Notes: generated by a model from the sequence alone, not told the origin. Shown: positions 1-8,561, counted from the stretch's first letter. The stretch: DNA of 64,000 bases from Polynucleobacter rarus (GCF_003072505.1 NZ_NTGB01000001.1:1678562-1742561), one strand, 5' to 3'. Made by a program: numbers and translations.

Positions 1-629
1 GTAAAAGTACCCTTGTGAATCTTATTTGTCGTTTTTATGATGTCAGCGAAGGTTCAGTGAAGATTGACGGTGTTGATGTAAGGTCCATTGCTATTGATGA
101 GCTAAGAAAACAATTCGGGATGGTCTTACAAGAGCCGTTTTTATTTTTCGGCACTATTGCTGAAAATATTGCCTACGGTAAACCAAACGCTACCCGCTCT
201 GAAATCGTCCAAGCAGCTAAAGCAGCCAATGCCCATGATTTTATTTTGCGCTTACCATTAGGATACGACTCCTTAGTCGGCGAACGAGGTCAATCCCTGT
301 CTGGCGGCGAGCGACAAAGGATTTCTATCGCGCGTGCCTTATTAATTAATCCTAGGATCTTAATACTAGATGAGGCCACCTCCTCAGTTGATACCACCAC
401 AGAAAAAGAAATACAAAAAGCACTAGATAATTTAGTTCAAGGGAGAACTACCTTGGCCATTGCACATAGGTTATCAACTTTAAGAAAAGCAGATCGACTG
501 ATTGTTTTGGATAAAGGTGAAATTGTTGAAGTTGGTAATCATGATGAATTAATGTTAGCTCAAGGCACTTACTATCAACTCTATCAGGCCCAAGCGAGAC
601 ATGCTGCCGAAATTGCGGAGTCCATTTAA
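1..629 (+). CDS. ABC exporter ATPase, C-terminal part (5' end outside window)
   Basis: This is the 3' end of an ABC transporter; the reading frame is already open at base 3 and enters inside the Walker A motif (GKST). Visible in order are the Q-loop (MVLQEPFLF), the ABC signature (LSGGERQRIS), Walker B (ILILDEATSSVD) and the H-loop (AIAHRLST). The layout is that of type I exporters in which a membrane domain precedes the ATPase, so the missing upstream part probably holds six membrane helices. It ends 2 bases before a DUF1854 gene. ABC exporters paired with DUF1854 are commonly found beside cyanophycin synthetase genes, so the transporter may belong to cyanophycin metabolism. That link is family knowledge, because no cyanophycin gene lies in the window. 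Confidence 0.9.
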   Translation, partial: KSTLVNLICRFYDVSEGSVKIDGVDVRSIAIDELRKQFGMVLQEPFLFFGTIAENIAYGKPNATRSEIVQAAKAANAHDFILRLPLGYDSLVGERGQSLSGGERQRISIARALLINPRILILDEATSSVDTTTEKEIQKALDNLVQGRTTLAIAHRLSTLRKADRLIVLDKGEIVEVGNHDELMLAQGTYYQLYQAQARHAAEIAESI

Positions 630-631
630 TT

Positions 632-1096
632 ATGCAAGGTTACACAATTAGCAAAAACAAGAATGGTACTGTCAAAGCTGAAGACTCTCAAGGTACAGTA
701 TTTGAGAATATTCGTATTACTAGAGCCTTTCCAATTTCAGATCCTGAGAATGGTTTTTCAATTGTCGATTCAGATGGACATGAATTAATTTGGTTCGAAA
801 GTTTGGATGAATTAACCCCATATGAGCGAAATATTGTTAGTGAGACACTTTCTCAAATCGAGTTTATTCCAGTCATCCACAAAATCTCAGGACTGAATAC
901 TTTCTCTCTTCCTAGCATGTGGGATATCCAAACTGACAGAGGTCCGACTAGACTCAAATTAAAGAGCGAACAAGATATTCGCAGGATTTCTGATGTGGCG
1001 CTTTTAATTACAGATGCTGATGGTATTCAATATTTATTGAAAAATAGAAAAACTATTGATAAACAAAGCAGAAAAATATTAGACCGTTTTCTTTGA
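632..1096 (+). CDS. DUF1854 family protein
   Basis: A soluble 154-residue protein with no signal peptide or membrane segment. Its sequence resembles DUF1854, with a conserved central part around GHELIWFESLDEL and a C-terminal part around LLITDADG. The start lies 2 bases after the ABC ATPase stop, so the two are co-transcribed and probably act together. DUF1854 has no established biochemical role; members are described as associated with cyanophycin-linked ABC exporters. Its 3' end overlaps the convergent tcdA gene by 18 bases. Confidence 0.8.
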   Translation: MQGYTISKNKNGTVKAEDSQGTVFENIRITRAFPISDPENGFSIVDSDGHELIWFESLDELTPYERNIVSETLSQIEFIPVIHKISGLNTFSLPSMWDIQTDRGPTRLKLKSEQDIRRISDVALLITDADGIQYLLKNRKTIDKQSRKILDRFL

Positions 1097-1834
1097 TGCA
1101 ATGATTTTGGTAATGATATAAGAAGCGCAAATCATACCAAAACTAGCTGTCACTGTTACGCCAGAGCCGTAACCATTACAAGCTAATCCACCGTTTGCAA
1201 TTCCTTTTCTTGGTTCACTCGAATAGACCACTTGCACCTTCATTTTTTTCTTTGGATTTTTTTCAAAGCCATGTTTTTGTCTGAGTAATGCACGAATCTT
1301 CGAGAGTAATGGATCTTGGGTGGACAGTGATAAATCGGCTATTTGAATCGCTGTAGGGTCTGACTTACCTCCAGCGGCACCCGCCATCACAAAAGGAATG
1401 TGATGGTATTTACACCAGACAGCTAAACTAACTTTTGTTTTTAAATCATCGGTTGCGTCTAATACAAAACTCCCTGAGGGAATGTAGGTTTCAATATTTT
1501 CAGGCTTTAGAAAATCATCAATCATATGCACCATTACATCGGGATTAATCAGTTGTAAGCGCTGTCGCATCGCTGCCACTTTAGACTTTCCAAACTCACC
1601 ATCTAAAGCGTGTAATTGTCGATTCGTATTGCTAATTGAGATGTGATCAAAGTCAATTAAAGTAATTTCGCCAACGGCGCTACGCGCAAGCGCTTCTGCA
1701 GCCCAAGACCCTACACCACCTAAGCCAACCACAATGACGTGGGCATTTTGTAAGGATTCGTATCCATCAACTCCGTAAAGTCTAGCTACCCCCCCTAACC
1801 TTCGCTCAACAGTGATTTCAGTTGTATCATTCAT
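1079..1834 (-). CDS. tcdA: tRNA threonylcarbamoyladenosine dehydratase
   Basis: An E1/MoeB/ThiF-like enzyme that uses ATP to cyclise t6A to ct6A at position 37 of ANN-decoding tRNAs. The 251 residues match the usual TcdA length. Residues about 32-50 hold the nucleotide-binding glycine motif (VVGLGGVGSWAAEAL), followed by an acidic residue at the end of the second strand (LIDFDHIS) and an arginine-asparagine motif (NTNRQLHAL). The C-terminal part contains GGLACNGYGSG. It is a single gene, convergent with DUF1854 and divergent from pdxH with about 40 bases between starts. No ubiquitin-like partner is nearby, which favours TcdA over ThiF or MoeB. Confidence 0.92.
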   Translation of the reverse strand: MNDTTEITVERRLGGVARLYGVDGYESLQNAHVIVVGLGGVGSWAAEALARSAVGEITLIDFDHISISNTNRQLHALDGEFGKSKVAAMRQRLQLINPDVMVHMIDDFLKPENIETYIPSGSFVLDATDDLKTKVSLAVWCKYHHIPFVMAGAAGGKSDPTAIQIADLSLSTQDPLLSKIRALLRQKHGFEKNPKKKMKVQVVYSSEPRKGIANGGLACNGYGSGVTVTASFGMICASYIITKIIASKKTV

Positions 1835-1876
1835 TGTATTCAGTATTATTTACTTTCAATTCAGGTTATTAAAACG

Positions 1877-2512
1877 ATGAATAATTTAGCAGATTTAAGA
1901 AAAACGTATTCCAAAGGAAGTTTATCTGAAAAAGATGCCTTAGATAATCCTTTCGAACTATTTAAGCTTTGGTTTGACCAAGCAAGTAAAGCACAATGTC
2001 CTGAACCGCACGCCATGAGTCTTGCTACCGTCAACTCCGATGGCGCACCGAGCTTGAGAACCGTTCTTTTAAAGGGCTTAGAAAACGATCAATTCGTCTT
2101 CTATACAAATTATTTAAGCCAAAAAGCAAATGAGATGAAAAACAATCCGCAAGTTGCTCTATTGTTTTTTTGGCATGAACTTGAAAGACAAGTTCGAGTT
2201 GATGGCATAGTACAAAAAGTGTCCGCTGAAATGAGCGATAAGTATTATTACTCCCGTCCACTAGCCTCGCGCATTGGGGCCTGGGCATCAAGTCAGAGCG
2301 AACGTGTTCCGGATCGTGAGTATCTAGAAAATCAAGAAAAGTTTTACCTTGCAAAGTTTGGCGAAAATCCCCCAAGGCCAGAGCATTGGGGGGGATATAT
2401 GGTGGTGCCCCACAGAATCGAGTTTTGGCAAGGCAGACCCTCAAGACTGCATGATCGGATTAGCTACACTAAACAAGACAACCAATGGGTAATTAGCCGC
2501 CTAGCCCCGTAA
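1877..2512 (+). CDS. pdxH: Pyridoxamine/pyridoxine 5'-phosphate oxidase
   Basis: FMN enzyme that oxidises PNP or PMP to pyridoxal 5'-phosphate, the last step of vitamin B6 synthesis and salvage. The 211 residues match the family length. Recognisable blocks are the FMN-binding segment RTVLLKGL followed by FYTNYLSQKANEM, the central segment SRIGAWASSQS, and the C-terminal signature IEFWQGRPSRLHDRISY, which binds FMN and the substrate phosphate. It is monocistronic, divergent from tcdA and convergent with msrA 10 bases downstream. Confidence 0.96.
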   Translation: MNNLADLRKTYSKGSLSEKDALDNPFELFKLWFDQASKAQCPEPHAMSLATVNSDGAPSLRTVLLKGLENDQFVFYTNYLSQKANEMKNNPQVALLFFWHELERQVRVDGIVQKVSAEMSDKYYYSRPLASRIGAWASSQSERVPDREYLENQEKFYLAKFGENPPRPEHWGGYMVVPHRIEFWQGRPSRLHDRISYTKQDNQWVISRLAP

Positions 2513-2522
2513 TTTTGAATAC

Positions 2523-3092
2523 TTAAGATGAGCTTGATAAAGAAATTGCTTTAAAAGTCTTTTGAAATTTTTGTAGTTTTGGAGCCACCACATAAGCACA
2601 ATAACCTTGCCCAGGATGCTGTTTAAAATAGTTTTGGTGATAAGCCTCTGCCGGATAAAAAGTGGGGGCTAACATAATTTCAGTGACAATGGTATCAGCG
2701 TAGGTTTTTTGGGTAGTAAGTTCATTAATTACATCTAAAGCGCAATTAATTTGATCTTCATCTTCACAATAAATAACGGATCTATACTGCGTTCCAACGT
2801 CATTCCCCTGACGATTTGGGGTGGTTGGGTCGTGGATGACAAAAAACACTTCTAAAATTTGACGATAAGTAACTTCATCAGGATTAAAATGAATCTGAAC
2901 AACCTCAGCATGTCCCGTAACCCCATCACAAACAGACTCATAATCAGGAAATTCAACATGACCCCCTGCATATCCAGAAATAACTTGATGAACGCCTCTA
3001 AGGTCCTGATATACAGCTTCCAAACACCAAAAACAACCACCACCTAATGTTGCAATTTGTAATTTATTATCTAAATCAATTGAATTAATCAT
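2523..3092 (-). CDS. msrA: Peptide methionine-(S)-S-oxide reductase
   Basis: Repairs oxidised proteins by reducing methionine-S-sulfoxide with thioredoxin as the electron source. The catalytic motif GGGCFWCLEA lies near residue 18, with the nucleophilic cysteine in GCFW. Other family blocks seen are YAGG, DPTTPNRQGNDVGTQYRS and FYPAEAYHQNY. Its 189 residues and lack of a signal peptide indicate a cytoplasmic stand-alone MsrA with no fused MsrB domain. It starts 19 bases from the divergent aldehyde dehydrogenase gene, so the two promoters must overlap. Confidence 0.96.
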   Translation of the reverse strand: MINSIDLDNKLQIATLGGGCFWCLEAVYQDLRGVHQVISGYAGGHVEFPDYESVCDGVTGHAEVVQIHFNPDEVTYRQILEVFFVIHDPTTPNRQGNDVGTQYRSVIYCEDEDQINCALDVINELTTQKTYADTIVTEIMLAPTFYPAEAYHQNYFKQHPGQGYCAYVVAPKLQKFQKTFKAISLSSSS

Positions 3093-3111
3093 TTCACCTT
3101 CTCACGTATTT

Positions 3112-4506
3112 ATGAACCCATTTTTATATGATTTTGACTTAGCAAGTCAAGCCTACCTTCTAGATCCTTGTCCAACCGTTTCAGTTCGAAAAGATAGGAT
3201 TAATCGTCTGTTAACTATGTTAAATGAAAATGAGGAAAATCTCTGCAAAGTCATTCAAGCAGATTTTCATTTTCGTAACAACATTGAAACGCAAATAGCC
3301 GAAATTGCGATGATCCGTAGTTCAGCAAAATTTACTTTAAAGAACCTAAATAAATGGGCGGCTAAGCAAAAAGTGCCTAACCCAGCCTATTTAAGGCCCA
3401 GCAAAGCTTATATAGTGCCTCAACCCAAGGGTATTGTTGGCATCATGAGTCCATGGAACTATCCCTTGGCCCTAGCGCTCATTCCAGTAATTACTGCTTT
3501 TGCAGCGGGTAACCGCGTCTGGTTAAAACCTTCAGAACGCTCAGCACGCACTTCCGGTTATCTCGCCACCCTAGTTCAACAATACTTTAATCCTGCCGAA
3601 CTGACCGTGATTACTGGGGGAGCTGATGTTTCAAGGAATTTTTCAGAATTACCCTTTCACCATTTATTATTCACAGGTAGCACGAGTACTGGACAATTAG
3701 TCGCAAAAGCAGCTGCTGAAAATTTGACACCAGTCACCCTTGAATTAGGTGGAAAGTCGCCAGCCATTATTGATACTTCCGTAAATCTAGCTGATGCTTG
3801 TGCAAGAATTATGTATGGTAAGTTATTTAATGCCGGCCAAACTTGTATTGCCCCTGACTACCTTTTAGTTCCTCATCACTTACTTGAAGAATGCATTAAT
3901 GAGTTACAAAAAAGTTTTCTAAAAATGTATCCTACTGATGAAGGTTTAACCCATCCGATTGATCAAGCCCAATTGACTAGATGGAATTTTTTACTACAGG
4001 ATGCAATTGATAAAGGCTTTCAAACGATTCCATTGGGCTTAGCAGATGAAACACATCACTCACCATTTGTGCCAACCCTCGTATTAAAGCCTACCAGTCA
4101 ATCAGCAGTAATGCAGGAAGAAATTTTTGGCCCTATTTTGCCAATTTTAGGATACGACAAGATTCAAGATGCATATGCCTTTATCAATCAAAGGCCAAAC
4201 CCTCTTTGCATTTACTATTTTGGTCAATCATCAGCCAACATTTCCCTGCTTTTAAATCAAACAAAATCAGGCGGTGTTACTTTGAACGACACCTTACTGC
4301 ACTACAGTTCACATTACCTGCCCTTTGGTGGAGTTGGTGCAAGTGGAATGGGCTCTTATCATGGAAAATTTGGTTTTGATACCTTTAGTCATTTAAAGCC
4401 AGTAATGGAAATGAGAAGTTTTCTTGGCATCAAATCGCTAGGTGGAACCAAAATGGCTCATCCGCCCTACGGTAACCGAATTAAAAAACTTCTTAAGATC
4501 CTTTGA
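3112..4506 (+). CDS. Aldehyde dehydrogenase, coniferyl-aldehyde type
   Basis: NAD(P)-dependent aldehyde dehydrogenase of 464 residues, in the shorter class that includes coniferyl aldehyde and fatty aldehyde dehydrogenases. The active-site glutamate motif (TLELGGKSP) and catalytic cysteine motif (FNAGQTCIAPDY) are intact, as are the cofactor-binding loop (FTGSTSTG) and the C-terminal block (LPFGGVGASGMGSYHG). There is no signal peptide. The physiological aldehyde cannot be read from the sequence, so coniferyl specificity rests on family resemblance only. It starts beside msrA, which suggests a role in detoxifying oxidative or aldehyde stress, although that is inference. No membrane anchor is visible at the C terminus. 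Confidence 0.85.
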   Translation: MNPFLYDFDLASQAYLLDPCPTVSVRKDRINRLLTMLNENEENLCKVIQADFHFRNNIETQIAEIAMIRSSAKFTLKNLNKWAAKQKVPNPAYLRPSKAYIVPQPKGIVGIMSPWNYPLALALIPVITAFAAGNRVWLKPSERSARTSGYLATLVQQYFNPAELTVITGGADVSRNFSELPFHHLLFTGSTSTGQLVAKAAAENLTPVTLELGGKSPAIIDTSVNLADACARIMYGKLFNAGQTCIAPDYLLVPHHLLEECINELQKSFLKMYPTDEGLTHPIDQAQLTRWNFLLQDAIDKGFQTIPLGLADETHHSPFVPTLVLKPTSQSAVMQEEIFGPILPILGYDKIQDAYAFINQRPNPLCIYYFGQSSANISLLLNQTKSGGVTLNDTLLHYSSHYLPFGGVGASGMGSYHGKFGFDTFSHLKPVMEMRSFLGIKSLGGTKMAHPPYGNRIKKLLKIL

Positions 4507-4821
4507 AATTGAGGAATTTAAGATATTTATAAAAATAATTAGGACAAACCCTAACATATCATGCAATAATACGCACTGTTGTATATTTCATCGTCCCCAG
4601 CAGTGCTGACAAAAACCCCTAAATGTATATTTAGGTTAGTCTTGAAGACGTAGTCGCCCCGAAATCCCATATATTGATTTCACTGAGCAATAACTATTTA
4701 TTTAGTATTAGCGCCTACTCCTAATGTTGATGGTCGATGCCTTTTGACCTAGTGCGTCTATAACTTGCTCAAGCAGCATGGCGCCAACATTGGAGACACT
4801 CTTAATCGGGTGTGAGTAGAT
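4507..4821 (+). other. Long structured gap upstream of the helicase gene
   Basis: This 315-base gap has no open frame of note. Reading along the plus strand it contains several inverted repeats: a 9-bp stem with one wobble (4573-4581 with 4598-4606), a 7-bp hairpin with a 4-base loop (4618-4635), and 7-base arms 55 bases apart (AATGTTG at 4723-4729, CAACATT at 4785-4791). The last pair ends about 30 bases before the helicase start. It may be a long 5' leader of the helicase mRNA or an unannotated small RNA. The upstream hairpins could also serve as the aldehyde dehydrogenase terminator. I recognise no known RNA family. Confidence 0.5.
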
Positions 4822-6489
4822 ATGTCCTTAACTTTTAAAGAATTAAACTTAGCAGCCCCTTTGCTTGAAGCCGTGGAAGCATTAGGCTTTACCTCAACAA
4901 CCCCTGTACAAGAACAAGTTTTCCCAGCCGCAATGGATGGTGGTGACTTGATGGTGAGTAGTCAAACCGGAAGCGGTAAGACTGCGGCATTCTTATTACC
5001 ACTTTTACAAAAACTAATTGAAGCAAACCCAAATAACAAACCAATACCCGGTCGTGCAGAACCAACTTACTTGGTACTTTGTCCGACTAGAGAACTTGCT
5101 CAACAGGTTGCCGCAGATGCAATTGATTTAGTCAAATTCTGTCGTGGTATCAGAATCGCCACTATTATGGGCGGTATGCCTTACGGTAAACAAATCGCAC
5201 AAATTAAAGGTGCACAAATCGTTGTAGCGACCCCAGGACGTTTACTCGATTTAAATGATAGTCGTGCTATTCGCTTAGATAAAGTGCAAGCTTTAGTAGT
5301 TGATGAAGCAGATCGTATGTTGGACTTAGGTTTTGCCGAGGATTTAGAAAACATTCATCGTCGTTGCGAAACACTTCAGCAAACACTCATGTTCTCAGCA
5401 ACTTTTGCGCCTAGAATTATGGAATTAGCGGCAGAACTCGTGAATAATCCAACCCGTATCGAGTTAGCTCATGCAGGTGATGTGCACTCGAATATTACAC
5501 AAACTATGCACTGGGCTGACAGTGTTTCACATAAACATAAAATCTTACGTCACTGGTTATCAGATCCAAGTTTGGACCAAGCAGTTATTTTTGCAAGTAC
5601 TCAAATTGAGAGTGAAGATATTGCTGAGAACTTACGAGTTGACGGCTATGCGGCGAGTGCCTTGCATGGTGCAATGCCCCAAGCAGTTCGTAATCGTCGC
5701 TTAGATTCATTACGTAAAGGTGTCACAAAAATTTTGGTCGCAACTGACGTCGCCGCAAGAGGTATTGACGTACCAACGATTAGCCATGTCATTAACTTTG
5801 GCTTACCAATGAAACCTGAAGATTACACACACCGTATCGGTCGTACTGGTCGTGCTGGCAGAAGTGGTGTTGCGATTACGATTGCCCAACATAGTGAAAG
5901 AATTAAAATTCGTGCAATTGAACGCTTTACTCAACAGCCTTTACCGGCTTCAGTCATTCCTGGTTTAGAACCCCAGAAAAAACCTGAACAATCCAGTTCA
6001 GGACGCCCAGGTGGAAGATCTGGCGGCGGTCGGTCTGGTGGTGGTCGTTCATCTGAGCGTAGCGGTGGTTATGGTGGTGGTAATGGTGGCGGCAATGCAC
6101 GTCGTGGTGGTCCAAACCGTTCCTCTTTTGAGGGTTCTTCAAGCTCCAGTTACACTGGTGAAAAAAGAACTTTTACTCCATCTGAAGGTGAAAAAAGGAC
6201 ATTTACTCCTTCTGAAGGTCCTAAAAGAACTTTCGCGCCATCTGAAGGTGCAAGCAGCGACAAGTACGGCAAAGGTAGAAGAAGTGAAACCAAATCATTT
6301 GGAAAGCCTGATTCAGCTCCACGAACAAGTGCTAAACCCTTTGGTGAGCCAGCCAGAAAGAAACCAGTTGCTACAACAGGTAGTTCGGCAGAACAACGCT
6401 ATACTGGCCCTAAAGCTAAAGAAGGCGGTTTCAATAGAGATAAACCTGCTAAAACTTTTAGCAAACCATCTGCTTTTCGCCCGCGTTAA
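4822..6489 (+). CDS. rhlE: DEAD-box ATP-dependent RNA helicase, RhlE type
   Basis: RNA-unwinding ATPase acting on structured RNA, probably in ribosome assembly or cold adaptation. Core motifs are complete: Q motif near residue 30, motif I SQTGSGKT, Ia PTRELAQQV, II VDEADRMLD, III SAT, V ATDVAARGID and VI HRIGRTGRAG. The core ends near residue 370. The remaining 185 residues form a low-complexity basic tail: an RSGGG/GGN-rich stretch, then three 10-residue repeats of the type GEKRTFTPSE (residues 446-475), then a Lys/Pro/Ser-rich end. Such tails usually bind RNA. The start is ATG TCC TTA, preceded by a weak GAG element. It may be controlled through the long structured upstream region. Confidence 0.9.
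   Translation: MSLTFKELNLAAPLLEAVEALGFTSTTPVQEQVFPAAMDGGDLMVSSQTGSGKTAAFLLPLLQKLIEANPNNKPIPGRAEPTYLVLCPTRELAQQVAADAIDLVKFCRGIRIATIMGGMPYGKQIAQIKGAQIVVATPGRLLDLNDSRAIRLDKVQALVVDEADRMLDLGFAEDLENIHRRCETLQQTLMFSATFAPRIMELAAELVNNPTRIELAHAGDVHSNITQTMHWADSVSHKHKILRHWLSDPSLDQAVIFASTQIESEDIAENLRVDGYAASALHGAMPQAVRNRRLDSLRKGVTKILVATDVAARGIDVPTISHVINFGLPMKPEDYTHRIGRTGRAGRSGVAITIAQHSERIKIRAIERFTQQPLPASVIPGLEPQKKPEQSSSGRPGGRSGGGRSGGGRSSERSGGYGGGNGGGNARRGGPNRSSFEGSSSSSYTGEKRTFTPSEGEKRTFTPSEGPKRTFAPSEGASSDKYGKGRRSETKSFGKPDSAPRTSAKPFGEPARKKPVATTGSSAEQRYTGPKAKEGGFNRDKPAKTFSKPSAFRPR
6157..6246 (+). repeat. Three 30-bp in-frame tandem repeats in the rhlE tail
   Basis: Three consecutive 30-base units (6157-6186, 6187-6216, 6217-6246) encode G-E/P-K-R-T-F-T/A-P-S-E. 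Units 1 and 2 differ by only a few bases; unit 3 is more diverged at codons 2 and 8. The exact 30-base period in frame suggests slippage or unequal crossover within the disordered RNA-binding tail, and copy number may vary between strains. Confidence 0.85.
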
Positions 6490-6498
6490 TTGAAAATA

Positions 6499-6549
6499 TA
6501 CAACTACTCGTAATTAATTTTATTTGCGAGGAGTTGTATTAATTTTTTC
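6499..6549 (+). terminator. Probable terminator of rhlE
   Basis: Arms 6499-6510 and 6527-6538 pair over 12 positions with one mismatch, and a run of six T follows on the plus strand (6543-6548). It begins 9 bases after the rhlE stop and overlaps the last codons of the convergent hemY. Confidence 0.6.
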
Positions 6550-7712
6550 TGATGCACAGCACTTTGCTGTGCATTTTCATTTTCTTCATAGATAGAAAAT
6601 AATCTAAAGTGGGATTGCTCCTTCAAATCATTCTTCACATGAGGAGAGCTAATTACAGATTCATAACAGGCGATGGACTTGCCCCACAACTGTTGCAAAT
6701 AACATAACTCCCCCATTGCAAATTGCAGATAATGATTTGCCATATCTTGTTTTAAGAGTTTCTCTATCAGCAGAATGGATTCATTCCTTAAAACACCACT
6801 CATTTTGGTATAGCTTGGCACCAACAAAACCAACTCTGGGAAAACTTTAATAGCGAAGCCAAAATCAAATAATTTTTTAGCGTTCGTAGAATCATTCAAC
6901 TGAATAAAGCCCTTAATAAATAAGCGCATTAAGGCTGGATTTTGTTGATCCACTGAGGATAACTCCTGCCACTGTTTTAGTAGATCTTGACTGGTGTACT
7001 GTTTATTATTTAATAGCTGATTTAAAGCTTCTAACATTCTTGCATCAGCCAATAAGGGACTTAAATAATTACGTTTTTTTAGATTGTTTGCCAACCGAAT
7101 TACTTCTAACCAGTTTTTTGAAATTTGATGCGCTCGCATCGCAATACTTTGCACAAGAAACTGACGTGCACCCTTTTCTTGTAGTTGTTTAATAATTTTT
7201 AGGGCAGCACTAGACTGGCGATCATCTACTAAAAACTGTGCCTGTAAAATTAATTTAGCTTGAAGATGTTTTGAATCTTTAATGTTTTCTAAAGCTTCAT
7301 CACGTGATTCACCATTTTTTAATTGATGATTCGCTTGTGCAACAATCATTAATGCAATATTAGAAGTTTCAGGAAAGAGGCTTGGGAAATGAGCTACTTT
7401 AATTGCTTTGCTAAATCTGCCTGCAAATAAATAATCCATGGCCCTAGCCAAGTCCTCAGCAGCCTGTATACTTTTTGATCTTAATCGATAGGCTTTAGCT
7501 TTAAGTGGTAAGTTGATTAATTCATTAATTAGACGCAAAGTAACGAAAAAGATACTGCTAAAAATGACAAAAAGAATCAAGGCCATATTCAGGCTTAAGT
7601 CTATGCGATGAATATTCCAAAAAAGAACCACATGTCCAGTATTAAATTTCATCAACCAAGCTGCGACGACTGCACCCACTGATAGGATAGCTAACCAAAT
7701 AAGAAAGCGCAT
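6504..7712 (-). CDS. hemY: HemY-like membrane protein with TPR repeats
   Basis: Proteobacterial HemY, unrelated to the Bacillus protoporphyrinogen oxidase of the same name. Two membrane helices are evident at residues about 2-20 and 40-62, followed by a soluble helical region of tetratricopeptide character to residue 402. Its exact role is unproven; it is almost always encoded with hemC, hemD and hemX and is thought to help late haem synthesis or porphyrin handling at the inner membrane. It is the last gene of the minus-strand hem operon, 1 base from hemX. Its final codons overlap the rhlE terminators on the other strand. Confidence 0.88.
   Translation of the reverse strand: MRFLIWLAILSVGAVVAAWLMKFNTGHVVLFWNIHRIDLSLNMALILFVIFSSIFFVTLRLINELINLPLKAKAYRLRSKSIQAAEDLARAMDYLFAGRFSKAIKVAHFPSLFPETSNIALMIVAQANHQLKNGESRDEALENIKDSKHLQAKLILQAQFLVDDRQSSAALKIIKQLQEKGARQFLVQSIAMRAHQISKNWLEVIRLANNLKKRNYLSPLLADARMLEALNQLLNNKQYTSQDLLKQWQELSSVDQQNPALMRLFIKGFIQLNDSTNAKKLFDFGFAIKVFPELVLLVPSYTKMSGVLRNESILLIEKLLKQDMANHYLQFAMGELCYLQQLWGKSIACYESVISSPHVKNDLKEQSHFRLFSIYEENENAQQSAVHQKKLIQLLANKINYE
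6552..6585 (+). terminator. Second hairpin terminator, lying inside hemY
   Basis: A perfect 9-bp stem (ATGCACAGC at 6552-6560, GCTGTGCAT at 6566-6574) with a 5-base loop is followed by a T-rich stretch on the plus strand. It sits entirely inside the 3' coding part of the opposite-strand hemY, so it would stop read-through from rhlE into antisense of the hem operon. Confidence 0.6.
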
Positions 7713-7713
7713 G

Positions 7714-8556
7714 TTAGTTCTCTTTCATGTTTTTTTGATTAGATTGAAAACCATTTTTAATTTTTTCAAGTTCAATAACTAACTGATCTAAATTGGCTAT
7801 AAATTTTTTAACTGATTCATCCATTAGGTTGAAATTTTTAGAAATTAATGCGTGTAAGTTTTTTGTTTCAATCAGAGCTTCATGAGCTAGTCCGTTCAAG
7901 ACCAATTGGCGAATTGTTAAGAGTCTAAGTGTCACTTCTTGCTTCATTAAGGTCTGTGAAGTGGGCGAAATCGCTAATTCAGTTACCGGCGAATCAATCA
8001 CTTGAACATGAACTAATTCTGTGAAATAGGTTTTTAATGGAATCAGAAATTGCTTAAAAAAACTACTCCACCATCGAATCTCAGCATTAGTAGATCGGTT
8101 CGATTTTTCTAATACTGGCTCGACTGAATTTGGTTTTTCAATATTCGTTGTTGATTGAAGGTTGGTAAAAGTTAAAGTATCAACTGAGGCTAATAACTCA
8201 TTTAAGTGCTTAAAAAATTCTAAAGAAAGCTTGAGATTAACTGATGGCAATGCTCCAACTTCTTCTTTATTCGTGTCTAAAGTTCTACCCAATAGCTCAT
8301 TTAAGTTTGCTAGTTGACGTGCATTTTTAGTAGTCACTTCTTCCAACGCATTAACCTTTGTGACATTACCACTTAAACGAACTCCTAAAAAAATACAGCC
8401 TATCAATAATAAGATAGACGTAATAAATAAGATTGGAATAAAACGGCGAGAATCCAATAATGAAGTTACCTGAAAACCATTTGGCTTTTTAGTGTCAGAA
8501 AACTCTCGTGTCACAATAGTTGGGCTATCTTCTTCACCAATTTTGGTGGTCTGCAT
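7714..8556 (-). CDS. hemX: HemX-like membrane protein
   Basis: A 280-residue protein with a cytoplasmic N-terminal segment, one hydrophobic helix at about residues 39-58, and a long periplasmic helical or coiled-coil part rich in Leu, Lys and Glu. It matches the HemX family found between hemD and hemY in beta- and gammaproteobacteria. The name and early literature imply uroporphyrinogen methyltransferase activity, but no methyltransferase motif is present and the SUMT enzyme is encoded elsewhere in this window (45408-46268). The gene is 5 bases from hemD and 1 base from hemY, so these genes form one operon. The function is inferred from context. Confidence 0.82.
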   Translation of the reverse strand: MQTTKIGEEDSPTIVTREFSDTKKPNGFQVTSLLDSRRFIPILFITSILLLIGCIFLGVRLSGNVTKVNALEEVTTKNARQLANLNELLGRTLDTNKEEVGALPSVNLKLSLEFFKHLNELLASVDTLTFTNLQSTTNIEKPNSVEPVLEKSNRSTNAEIRWWSSFFKQFLIPLKTYFTELVHVQVIDSPVTELAISPTSQTLMKQEVTLRLLTIRQLVLNGLAHEALIETKNLHALISKNFNLMDESVKKFIANLDQLVIELEKIKNGFQSNQKNMKEN

Positions 8557-8561
8557 GTTTA

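Noticed and set aside
2031..2444. A 137-residue minus-strand frame over pdxH
   Set aside because: It lies wholly inside a well-conserved pdxH reading frame, with no start signal.
4507..4821. A tRNA gene in the gap upstream of rhlE
   Set aside because: I found no acceptor stem ending before a CCA-like end and no T-loop consensus; the inverted repeats do not fit a cloverleaf.
6011..6493. A second frame over the Gly-rich helicase tail
   Set aside because: Val/Leu-rich translation of the glycine-codon repeats in a shifted frame; the true frame continues the helicase.
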